From positions 1 through 36,364 of the forward strand of contig JALGZG010000331.1 in assembly GCA_025782345.1 (NCBI GenBank): a stretch of 36,364 nucleotides of DNA. The letters run 5' to 3'. The notes below the pieces were generated by a model, which was not told the DNA's origin, did no database searches, and worked only from the letters and a program-made list of their open reading frames with translations. Position 1 is the stretch's first letter. Every line of letters begins with the position of its first letter. Position numbers and translations under genes: made by a program. This DNA comes from a bacterium (GTDB lineage: Bacteria > Joyebacterota > Joyebacteria > Joyebacterales > Joyebacteraceae). Below, piece after piece: positions 1 through 7,562 of the stretch.

Positions 1-628
1 CTTGACGACGCCCGGTCCCCCCGTGACCACCAGAAGGCGGATATCGGGATGCGCCATGAGAGCCTGCGCCGTCTCGATCGATGGCGAGTTCACTGTCAGG
101 AGGAGCGCCCGCGGACCCCCGGCCGTAGCTACTGCGCGGTTGAGAATGTCAATACACGTCAGCGAGACCGCCCGGGCGCTCGGATGTGGATTGAACACGA
201 CTACGTTGCCGCCCGCCACCATGCTGATGGCATTGCAGATGATGGTCTCTGTCGGGTTAGTAGAGGGTGTGATGCAGCCGATGACACCATACGGGGCGCG
301 CTCGACGATCGTTAGCCCGTGGTCACCCGAGTACGCGACCGGCCTGAGGTCTTCCATGCCGGGCGTGCTCGTCGCCACCAGGCGGTTCTTGCGCACCTTG
401 TCCTCGAATCGACCGAGGCCGGTCTCGTCCACGGCCATCTTCGAGAGGAGGTCGAGGTTGGAGAGCACCGCCCGTCTCATCGACGCAATCACTGTCGGTG
501 TCCTCGAGGATGCCTCTGCCGTCGAACGCCGGAGGAGGCGCGGGAGCCGTAACCCCCACTCCCTGAGCCTTGAGCTCGCCGACCACCTGGTCGACGATCG
601 CCGCGATTTCCGCTTGTTCGTTAGCCAT
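1..628 (-). CDS. CoA-acylating aldehyde dehydrogenase of a microcompartment (EutE/PduP family), N-terminal part; C-terminus beyond window; frame disrupted near 490-505
   Basis: Minus-strand ATG at 628 gives MANEQAEIAAIVDQVVGELKAQ (encapsulation-peptide-like), then GILEDTDS. A different frame then gives IASMRRAVLSNLDLLSKMAVDETGLGRFEDKVRKNRLVATSTPGMEDLRPVAYSGDHGLTIVERAPYGVIGCITPSTNPTETIICNAISMVAGGNVVVFNPHPSARAVSLT...LLVVTGGPGVVK, closely resembling EutE/PduP. Confidence 0.9.
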
Positions 629-729
629 CGACGCGTCCCCGATACAGCACAGCGACCCCTAGAGAGACAGAAGTTCCGCGCCCTCAGGCTGGTCGGACCT
701 CCTCCCCATCCGGGATCGCCGCAATGAGG

Positions 730-1017
730 CTACTTGGTGTAGATTACCTCGCCCCCGATCTCGATCGAGTCGACGATCGCCATGATGACCGCGTCGGCCG
801 GCCGGTCCTCAGTGAGTGTCGTCTGTCTCGCGGAACTCCCGCTCGCGTACAGCACGACCTCACCCGTCCCCGCGCCGACCGCATCGACAGCCACGACAAA
901 CGTCCCGGTCTCGCTTCCTTCCGGGTCCGTCTGTCTAACGACGAGTAGCTTCGTACCTACCAGCTTCTCGTCCTTTCGGGTCGAGACGACCGTCCCGACG
1001 ACTCTACCGAGATTCAT
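730..1017 (-). CDS. BMC shell vertex pentamer, EutN/CcmL family
   Basis: 95 aa [34 protein letters not shown]...[23 protein letters not shown]...[21 protein letters not shown], typical EutN/CcmL pattern. Confidence 0.95.
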   Translation of the reverse strand: MNLGRVVGTVVSTRKDEKLVGTKLLVVRQTDPEGSETGTFVVAVDAVGAGTGEVVLYASGSSARQTTLTEDRPADAVIMAIVDSIEIGGEVIYTK

Positions 1018-1018
1018 G

Positions 1019-1242
1019 CTACTTGGCCTTCGCCCGCGCCGTCTTGCCGATCGGCAGCACGTCCTCGAGGCTCAGATGAGGCTGCGGGCTGCCACGTCCC
1101 CTCGTACGATAGCGGCGACGTAGCCTCCGCCCACCTTTTCGTAGTGCACCAGCGTGACCTTCGCGGCCTTGACCATGGCGTCGGATGCCTCGACCATGCC
1201 AATGAAGCCGCGCGTTTCGATCATACCAAGGGCCTCGCCCAT
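1019..1242 (-). pseudogene. BMC-H hexameric shell protein (PduA/EutM-like), frame-disrupted as assembled
   Basis: ATG at 1242 preceded by AGGAGGAAGCG. Reads [52 protein letters not shown] then a premature stop (1072-1074). The BMC-H C-terminus [20 protein letters not shown] lies in another frame ending at 1019; about 25 residues between the two are missing. Confidence 0.85.
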
Positions 1243-1325
1243 CGCTTCCTCCTGTGACCGAGTTCAGTTGTCCGTCACAGCGCCTTCCTGCAGCATCGTC
1301 TGTGAAGCAACCCTGATGGAATCAC

Positions 1326-1601
1326 CTACGGTTTGAGCAATACGTCTTCCAGCATCTCGTGAGGCGCCGGTATCACATGATACGATACCAGCTCGCCTAC
1401 CTTCTGCGCGGCCTCCGCACCCGCCGCCACCGCCGCCTTGACCGCGCCGACGTCGCCTCTCACCAGCGTCGTCACGTAGCCCCCGCCTATCTTCTCGTAT
1501 TTCGTCAGCGTGACGTTCGCCGTCTTCACCATCGCGTCGGTGGCTTCGATAAGCCCGATGACGCCCTTCGTCTCGATCATCCCAAGTGCAAGGCCTGACA
1601 A
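1326..1601 (-). CDS. BMC-H hexameric shell protein (PduA/EutM-like), intact
   Basis: 91 aa [94 protein letters not shown] start with upstream GGGAGG. Confidence 0.95.
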   Translation of the reverse strand: MSGLALGMIETKGVIGLIEATDAMVKTANVTLTKYEKIGGGYVTTLVRGDVGAVKAAVAAGAEAAQKVGELVSYHVIPAPHEMLEDVLLKP

Positions 1602-1637
1602 GTGTCACACCTCCCTCAAGTGCTGGACCCCGTGAGA

Positions 1638-2419
1638 TCAGCGGAGGATCTTCACGGTCATCGGCAGCCGCACTCCTGCGGCGTTGGCATCGTCAGTGTC
1701 CAGGTGCAGTTCGAGCGCCGCGTTCTTCCCTACGCGCACCAGCACGTTCTCGAAAACCAATGCTCGGTCACCTGTGAAACGTATACGAACACGATCGCCG
1801 TCAACAACTCCATACTCTCGTGCGTCACGCTCGGCCATGTGGAGGTGGCGTGTCGCCATTATGGCGCTCGCCTTGAGATGCACCGATCCGCACGGGCCCG
1901 CGACCGTGACGCTCTCGCTGTCGATCAGGTCGCCCGACCGCCGGACGGGCGGGTCAATACCGAGGCGGATCGCGTCGGTGCCGGAGAGCTCGACCTGCGT
2001 GTAGGACCGCAGGGGCCCGAGAACACGTACGCACTCCAGAGTCTTCATCGAGCGTCCCACGACAGTCACGGTCTGCTCCGAGGCGAACTCGCCCGGCTGC
2101 CCGAGGTCGCGAAGCTTGGTCAGCTGGAACCCCTCTCCGAACAGTCGGTCCAGAACGCTCCTCGCGACGTGGATGTGACGTCCGGAAACGGCCACCGGGA
2201 TGCCCGTGGGCGTCCCTCCGTCCCTGGCTCCTGTCCGGCCGGTTCCCGGCCCGAGGCCGCGGCCCCACTCGGCGCGACGTTCCGCGGTTCGCCTGACGCG
2301 GTCCCGGCTTCTCCGGACTCGCGCGTGCCGGTCTCGCCTCCTCCGGATTCGCGTGTGCCGGTCTCGTTCCCCTTGAGCCTTCGGATGACCTCAGAGGCCA
2401 GCCTTTCGACATCGTCCAT
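1638..2419 (-). CDS. pduL: Phosphate propanoyltransferase PduL, with N-terminal encapsulation peptide and linker; apparent frame change near 2200-2225
   Basis: N-terminal frame: MDDVERLASEVIRRLKG plus low-complexity linker (ATG 2419). Catalytic frame: TGIPVAVSGRHIHVARSVLDRLFG...GQPGEFASEQTVTVVG...VRVLGPLRSYTQVELSGTDAIRLGIDPPVRRSGDL...GSVHLKASAIMATRHLHM...LELHLDTDDANAAG, a PduL hallmark. Confidence 0.9.
2311..2366 (-). repeat. Two-copy imperfect tandem repeat (period 30 nt, 10 aa) in the PduL linker
   Basis: ctccggactcgcgcgtgccggtctcg (2311-2336) and ctccggattcgcgtgtgccggtctcg (2341-2366) differ at 2 positions; encodes ETGTRESG twice. Confidence 0.85.
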
Positions 2420-2514
2420 CTGGCGTCCTCGCTCGGCTCAGAGGCAAGCACATATCAGGTACCGAATGCCGCAACTCCACACGCGAGCGCCGCTTCCGTC
2501 CCAAGATGAGGGCG

Positions 2515-2543
2515 AGTCTAGCACCGGGGCCAAAAACTGTCAA
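2515..2543 (-). promoter_or_regulatory. Candidate sigma70-type promoter of the pduL-led BMC operon
   Basis: Minus strand TTGACA (2543-2538), 17-nt spacer, TAGACT (2520-2515), about 95 nt upstream of the pduL ATG at 2419. Confidence 0.6.
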
Positions 2544-2598
2544 CGGAAACGCAACCAGCTCCTGGAGGTGTTCTGGCTGCAGGAGGCCGCTGCCCGCG

Positions 2599-2613
2599 CG
2601 GTGTGTGACACCG
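2599..2613. promoter_or_regulatory. Perfect inverted repeat CGGTGT-GTG-ACACCG upstream of the candidate BMC promoter; possible operator
   Basis: Direct reading of cggtgtgtgacaccg, within a stretch with three TGTGA pentamers (2604, 2614, 2621). Confidence 0.35.
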
Positions 2614-2680
2614 TGTGAGGTGTGACCGGCAGGCGCCCGCTCTGGTCAAAGCAGGCACACTCAGCGGTTCGAGGGTGTTC

Positions 2681-2735
2681 GCGGGGGGCAGTTGCGGCGA
2701 ACTGCGGAAAGGAGGTACAGTAAAGCGTCCCCCGC
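2681..2735. repeat. Nested imperfect palindrome in the non-coding gap between the BMC and glycan blocks
   Basis: Outer arms GCGGGGG (2681-2687) and CCCCCGC (2729-2735); inner perfect hairpin GCAGTT-gcggcg-AACTGC (2688-2705). Confidence 0.6.
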
Positions 2736-3076
2736 ATACATGCCGTGCAATCAGGTTCGGTTCGACTCATTCTCTGGGTATGGGGATCAGCCCACGACCT
2801 GGTGACTGCTCACGAGCATGGCAGGGGACGCATGTCCCTATTCAGCTGTCTGCCGTGTGTAAGAGCAGGAAATGTGCCCGGAACCCGAGAGGCCATCGTG
2901 GCGGCCTCAGAAGCGTCCTGTGGGCCTTGTAGGGTGGACTCCTGAGTCATTGGCGGAGTGGTTGATCCCGAGGGGGGGGGCGTGTGGAAGCGTGCGAGGT
3001 ACGCACAGATTCTCGCAGTTTGCAAGAAGCTGGCGCTTGGCATCGGGTCCGGTCCTGACCTCGTCAGCTGAGGTCA

Positions 3077-4009
3077 CTACCTGTGACCAGGCGGAGTCCG
3101 CGGCGGTACTGGCAGGCGATGAGATAGACCATCACGTCCCGAGACAGGCCGCGGAGCCACGACCGCCTTGACGAGCGTGTAGAAGAGCCTGTTGGTGGCA
3201 AGCGCGACCACCAGCTTGCGGAACCTGAGGCCGGCGGCGTCTCCCGGCGCGGGCGGCAGCAGGACGTCCGCGGAGAGTTCGTGCGCCCGGTGGGGGTGCT
3301 TCGCGAGAAGATGCAGCAGCGGGCGCGCGGTGTCCATGCGCTTCGCGAGCACATCGTCGAGCGTCTGGACGTGCAGGTGGTATGCGACGGCCTCGGCGCA
3401 GTACATGAACCTCAGTCCCGCATCGTCCTCCAGACGAAAGGCCAGCTCGGTGTCCTCGAAGCCGTAGCGTCTGAACGTCTCGTCGAACAACCCGACGTCC
3501 AGGAGATGGCGCCGCTCGACGGATGCGTTGTTCGTGACGAAGTACCGAGCCGGAGACACGGAACCCGGGGAAAGCCGGTGCACCCCCATCTCGTCGAGAT
3601 ATGAGAAGACGGTCGCACGCCCGAGCTCTGGAGCCGTAACGGCGCTGCCGATAGCCACGACGCCGGAGTGTGCCTCGTGAAAGCGGACGTGCCGCTCTAT
3701 GAGGTCGGGTTCACAGCGCATGTCATCGTCCACGAACACGGCGAGGTCGCCCGTCGCGGCGCGGACAGCGGTGTTCCTCGCCGCGGCCCTCCCCTTGTTG
3801 ACCTCGTGCCTGATCGGGACAAGCGTGTAGGGCGTCTCGAGCGACTGGAGATGCTGGAAGGTCCCGTCGTCGGAGCAGTCGTCGACTACGACCACCTCGA
3901 TACTCTCCGCGGGGTAGGTCTGCAGTCCGAGCGAAACCAACGTCGGTTCGAGGAACTCCCGCTTGCAGAAGGTCGGGATGATGACGCTAACGGATCTCGC
4001 GGGCTCCAC
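3077..4009 (-). CDS. Glycosyltransferase family 2; C-terminal tail probably frameshifted near 3160
   Basis: GTG start at 4009 after GGAGG. VEPARSVSVIIPTFCKREFLEPTLVSLGLQTYPAESIEVVVVDDCSDDGTFQHL...AVFVDDDMRCEPDLIERH...FDETFRRYGFEDTELAFRLEDDAG, classic GT2 with DDD and ED motifs. Confidence 0.9.
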   Translation of the reverse strand: MEPARSVSVIIPTFCKREFLEPTLVSLGLQTYPAESIEVVVVDDCSDDGTFQHLQSLETPYTLVPIRHEVNKGRAAARNTAVRAATGDLAVFVDDDMRCEPDLIERHVRFHEAHSGVVAIGSAVTAPELGRATVFSYLDEMGVHRLSPGSVSPARYFVTNNASVERRHLLDVGLFDETFRRYGFEDTELAFRLEDDAGLRFMYCAEAVAYHLHVQTLDDVLAKRMDTARPLLHLLAKHPHRAHELSADVLLPPAPGDAAGLRFRKLVVALATNRLFYTLVKAVVAPRPVSGRDGLSHRLPVPPRTPPGHR

Positions 4010-5105
4010 CAGGGTTCCTCCAGCGCTCGACGAGCTCCAGGCAGAGCTCTTCCATTCTCCCCATGTGGGTCTCGTGGTCAGCGCGATCCCTGACGAGCCC
4101 TGCGCTGAGCTTTCCGAACTCCTTCCTGCGCTCGGGGGAATCCAAGAGCTGCAGGATGGCACCCTCGAGGGCAGGCAGGTCACGCGGGCTCACGACGAGG
4201 CCGTTCTTCCCGTCAGTGACCCACTCGAGCGCGGAATCCAGACTGGACACCACCACCGGAGTGCCGCACGCCATGGCCTCCAGCAGCGACACGGCGGTCG
4301 CGTCGACCGACGGCACGCTGAGGAACGCATCGGACGTCACGAGGTACGCCGGGAGCTCCTCGTGCGGGATCTTACCCACGAAGTGCGCTCTCTCGTCGAT
4401 GGACAGCTGCCCGGCCAGCTTCCTGAACTCCGTGTCGTCGCCCTCGTTGCCGGCGATGATGAAATGCGTGTCCGGGCGCTTCTCAAGGATCCCGGGGATA
4501 GCGCGCACGATGACGTCGATGTTGTAGTAGGGCTGCGTGAAGCTCCTTATGCTGATGACCACCGGTGAGTCGGCGGGGATGCCCAGCTGCGCCCGCACGT
4601 CCGAGGGCGCGTCCGGCCTGAAGGCGGTCAGGTCGACGCCCCACTGGATGACGTGGCACGCGCTCCTGGCGGCGCCCATGCTGACGGCCCGCTCCAGGAT
4701 GTCCTCTGAGTCCCCCGTCACGAGGTCGGCGCGTCTCAGGGCCATGCGCGCCAGCCGGCCCTTCAGGAACGACGTCTGAGGTGTGAGATAGACGTCGTCG
4801 CCCCAGACCGTCAGGACGTTGGGGTGAAACCCCGAGAAGGCGCCCCAGTAGCCGTACCCCGTGAGGAAGTGGGTGTGCAGGAGGTCAGGACGCACCTCCG
4901 CGAGGATCCTCTTCACCTTGCGGAGCGCCACGGCGTAGTGCAGGGGCTTGAAGGGGATGCCAGTTCGGATGTCGTACAGCTTCACGCCCTCGATCGGGAC
5001 AGGCTGCACCGTCATCAGGTGGACCTCGTGCCCACGATTCACGAACGAGCGAAGCCAGCGCTCGGTGTGTATGTGCCCGCCTATCGAGAGGTACGCGATT
5101 CGCAT
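3987..5105 (-). CDS. Glycosyltransferase family 4 (GT-B)
   Basis: ATG at 5105; MRIAYLSIGGHIHTERWLRSFVNRGHEVHLMTVQPV...LLHTHFLTGYGYWGAFSG...SLLEAMACGTPVVVSSLDSALEWVTDGKNGLVVSPRD. Confidence 0.92.
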   Translation of the reverse strand: MRIAYLSIGGHIHTERWLRSFVNRGHEVHLMTVQPVPIEGVKLYDIRTGIPFKPLHYAVALRKVKRILAEVRPDLLHTHFLTGYGYWGAFSGFHPNVLTVWGDDVYLTPQTSFLKGRLARMALRRADLVTGDSEDILERAVSMGAARSACHVIQWGVDLTAFRPDAPSDVRAQLGIPADSPVVISIRSFTQPYYNIDVIVRAIPGILEKRPDTHFIIAGNEGDDTEFRKLAGQLSIDERAHFVGKIPHEELPAYLVTSDAFLSVPSVDATAVSLLEAMACGTPVVVSSLDSALEWVTDGKNGLVVSPRDLPALEGAILQLLDSPERRKEFGKLSAGLVRDRADHETHMGRMEELCLELVERWRNPGGAREIR

Positions 5106-5215
5106 GCTGTCAGCTCCACATCGATCGTTCCGAGGGCCGCCCTGCGGTGCCGTCGCGGCCCGCCCGCGGAGGCTCCGTCCGAGCGCCGCATCCGGCCACA
5201 CCGGCGCGGCACAAC

Positions 5216-6502
5216 CTACGTGACCAGGTCGAGACCCGTGTCCATTCGGGATTCCATGAGCTTGCTGTGGCGGCGCAGGTAGCCTGCGGCCACCCACACG
5301 AAGAGCCAGACGACAGGTATCAGCTTGAAGCCGTGGTTGACGACGTGCTCGAGCGCGCTCCAGGCCTGCCACGCCTCCGCGGGGTGTGCGCCCGGGACGT
5401 CGTAGAGAACGAAGAGGGTCGGAAGAGCGGCAAGCGCGTAAATGAACCACAGTACGCGCGCCCGCGTCCTCGCGTAGAGGAGCACGAACACGGGTATCAA
5501 GAGGACGTAGTGGTACTCCCACACCTCTCTGAACACGAAGAAGTACACGAGGGTCCAGAGTGCGAAGGACTCGAGGAAATCAAAGGGCTTCCTCCGGAAG
5601 GTAACCCACAGGCTCGTGAGGACAGGCACACCCATGACCAAGCCCACGCCCAGACGCGTGAGCGACAACCTTATGGGACCCAGATGACCGAGCGCCTGCG
5701 ACGCCAGCGGGAAGAAGCGCTGCTTCAGAACCATGAAGAACGCGACGCCGCCCATGTTCCCGGCATATGGGTCCAGGTTGAGGCTGAAGTTGTCGTTGCT
5801 GAACTGACCGGTTCCGTGGCTCCGGAGCAGGAAGTAGGGAACGGTGGTAACGAGAAGCAGCAGCACGGCCATGGCGATGGTCCGGTACTTCCGCAACCTG
5901 ACCAGAATGGGAACATACAGCACCGTCAGATGCTTGATGACCACGCTCGCCCACCACCAACCGTCGGACGCAAGCGCCCTCCCCCGGAGGTGCATCACGG
6001 CGAAAGCGAACGACATCGCTGCCATCGCAAACGTGAGCTGACCCATGTACTGCTCGATGTAGAACGGCGTGTACATGAGCCACATTGCGGCAAGGTAGGC
6101 GAACAGACTGGAGTCCCGAGTGATGCGGCGCGTGCCCCAGATACAGAGCCCGAGGACGAGCTCGATGATGGCGACCCAGATCCAGTAAGCGACCGCAGGC
6201 GGGACGGCGTTGGCCGCGACCCCGATCGTGTACGCCACGAAGGGAAGGTAGCGGTAGAAATACGCGTACGGGACGACGCGGTCGGGATCATCCATGGGTC
6301 TCGTGTAGATGCTCTCGTTGTCCAGCACGTAACGCCCGGCCTGGTAGAAGGCGTAGAAGTCGCTTCCCTGCCCCTCGCCCAGGTTGTGCATCCCCTCTGG
6401 AAAAAGAGGGTTCAGAAAATGACCCGGGGCGATGAGGGACGCCAGGAACACGACGTGGATCGCGATGGCCACGAGCAGGACTATCCTGGCAGAAGGTGTC
6501 AT
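5216..6502 (-). CDS. Polytopic membrane glycosyltransferase, GT87/DUF2029-like
   Basis: MTPSARIVLLVAIAIHVVFLASLI...GSDFYAFYQAGRYVLDNESIYTRPMDD...FYRYLPFVAYTIGVAANAVPPAVAYWIW; multiple TM helices; ATGA overlap with the next gene. Confidence 0.8.
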   Translation of the reverse strand: MTPSARIVLLVAIAIHVVFLASLIAPGHFLNPLFPEGMHNLGEGQGSDFYAFYQAGRYVLDNESIYTRPMDDPDRVVPYAYFYRYLPFVAYTIGVAANAVPPAVAYWIWVAIIELVLGLCIWGTRRITRDSSLFAYLAAMWLMYTPFYIEQYMGQLTFAMAAMSFAFAVMHLRGRALASDGWWWASVVIKHLTVLYVPILVRLRKYRTIAMAVLLLLVTTVPYFLLRSHGTGQFSNDNFSLNLDPYAGNMGGVAFFMVLKQRFFPLASQALGHLGPIRLSLTRLGVGLVMGVPVLTSLWVTFRRKPFDFLESFALWTLVYFFVFREVWEYHYVLLIPVFVLLYARTRARVLWFIYALAALPTLFVLYDVPGAHPAEAWQAWSALEHVVNHGFKLIPVVWLFVWVAAGYLRRHSKLMESRMDTGLDLVT

Positions 6503-7479
6503 GTGAGCTCTCCCCCGCTCTTCGTCCTGCGACCCGCGGCCGTCTTCAGGCCGCGATACCACGCTTTCTCCAGCACGAACCTCCGGACCGGGACGTCCGT
6601 CGTCCCGAAGGACGCTTTGAAGGCCCTCACTCCCTCGATGCCGCCGCTCGACCCGAGGTCGTACGTGTGGTGCCCGTCACGCACGGCTTGCTCGATCGTG
6701 TTGGCGTGCAGGAGGTTGTTGGGCGCGAGTGACTTGGCGGCGTTGGTCGACACGTTGCCCCAGTTCATCACCGTGCCGTGAAGGGCGAAGTTGAGGTCGC
6801 CCGCCAGCACATTGCCCTCGTGAACGGCGAGCCACATCTGCACGACGTTCCGGTCGAGGGCGGACAGGGCGCTGAAGAACTCCGGTCCCGGCCGCGGTCC
6901 GATCGCCCAGTCCCTGCTGCACTCCTCGAGAACACGATGGTAGGCGAGGAAGTCCGTCTCGGACTCCGCACGCCTGATGGTCACTCCCGCCTTCACGGCC
7001 TTCCGCATCTTGTTGCGCGCGGACGGCTTGAACCGCCTCTCGAGTTCCTCGTAGCCCGCGGAGAGAGAAACCACTTGCACGGTGTCGTCGATACGGCGGA
7101 AGCCGGGCAGGTCGGATCCCTGGATTCGACCAGAGCGGTCGACGACCTGCGCCAACCCCACTCGCAGCGACGCCGCGGCCCCCGCGAACTCCGCGAGCAA
7201 CGCACACGCGGTGTCCGCGGACGCAGCGGCGCCCAGCACCGGGCCTCCAAAGGTGCCGAAGGCCATGGACTCCAGCGTCCTTGCCCCTAGCCTCGAGCGG
7301 CCGAGCACTGGCATCACGGCAATCAGCCGGTCACCCTTGCGCGCGGCGACGTGCGACGACTCGAACCCGGGCAGGGCCGAGGTCAGGACGTCGGACCACT
7401 CCGGCGTGTGGAAGAACGTAGCGGCCTCGTCTTCAGCGACGAGGCGGCTCCACTCCCCTGGATTGACGTCGGCTGACAA
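6499..7479 (-). CDS. FemAB/FemX-like GNAT-fold acyltransferase
   Basis: FFHTPEWSDVL...FKPSARNKMRKAVKAGVTIRRAESETDFLAYHRVLEECSRDW...NVLAGDLNFALHGTVMNWGNVSTNAAKSLAPNNLLHANTIEQAVRDGHHTYDLGSSGG. Exact start uncertain: the reading frame stays open and protein-like upstream of the TTG at 7479. Confidence 0.8.
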   Translation of the reverse strand: MSADVNPGEWSRLVAEDEAATFFHTPEWSDVLTSALPGFESSHVAARKGDRLIAVMPVLGRSRLGARTLESMAFGTFGGPVLGAAASADTACALLAEFAGAAASLRVGLAQVVDRSGRIQGSDLPGFRRIDDTVQVVSLSAGYEELERRFKPSARNKMRKAVKAGVTIRRAESETDFLAYHRVLEECSRDWAIGPRPGPEFFSALSALDRNVVQMWLAVHEGNVLAGDLNFALHGTVMNWGNVSTNAAKSLAPNNLLHANTIEQAVRDGHHTYDLGSSGGIEGVRAFKASFGTTDVPVRRFVLEKAWYRGLKTAAGRRTKSGGELT

Positions 7480-7562
7480 CTCGATGTCCAGCTTGAACCA
7501 CCTCTTCAGAGCTGTGCCTCGCAGTACTGCCTGGGAGCTACCGCGGGCGGTCCCAAATGGTG

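Noticed and set aside
2740-2790. Sequence ggttcggttcgactc resembling a tRNA T-arm
   Set aside because: No matching acceptor stem, D-arm or anticodon arm found at correct spacing.
2971-2980. Run of nine G (aggggggggg) as possible phase-variation tract
   Set aside because: Located in non-coding sequence with no convincing gene or promoter placement; could be a sequencing artefact.
2982-3071. Short plus-strand ORF VWKRARYAQILAVCKKLALGIGSGPDLVS next to a G9 run
   Set aside because: Only 29 aa, no upstream context and no secure family match; the resemblance to an ABC1/UbiB N-terminus was too weak to report.
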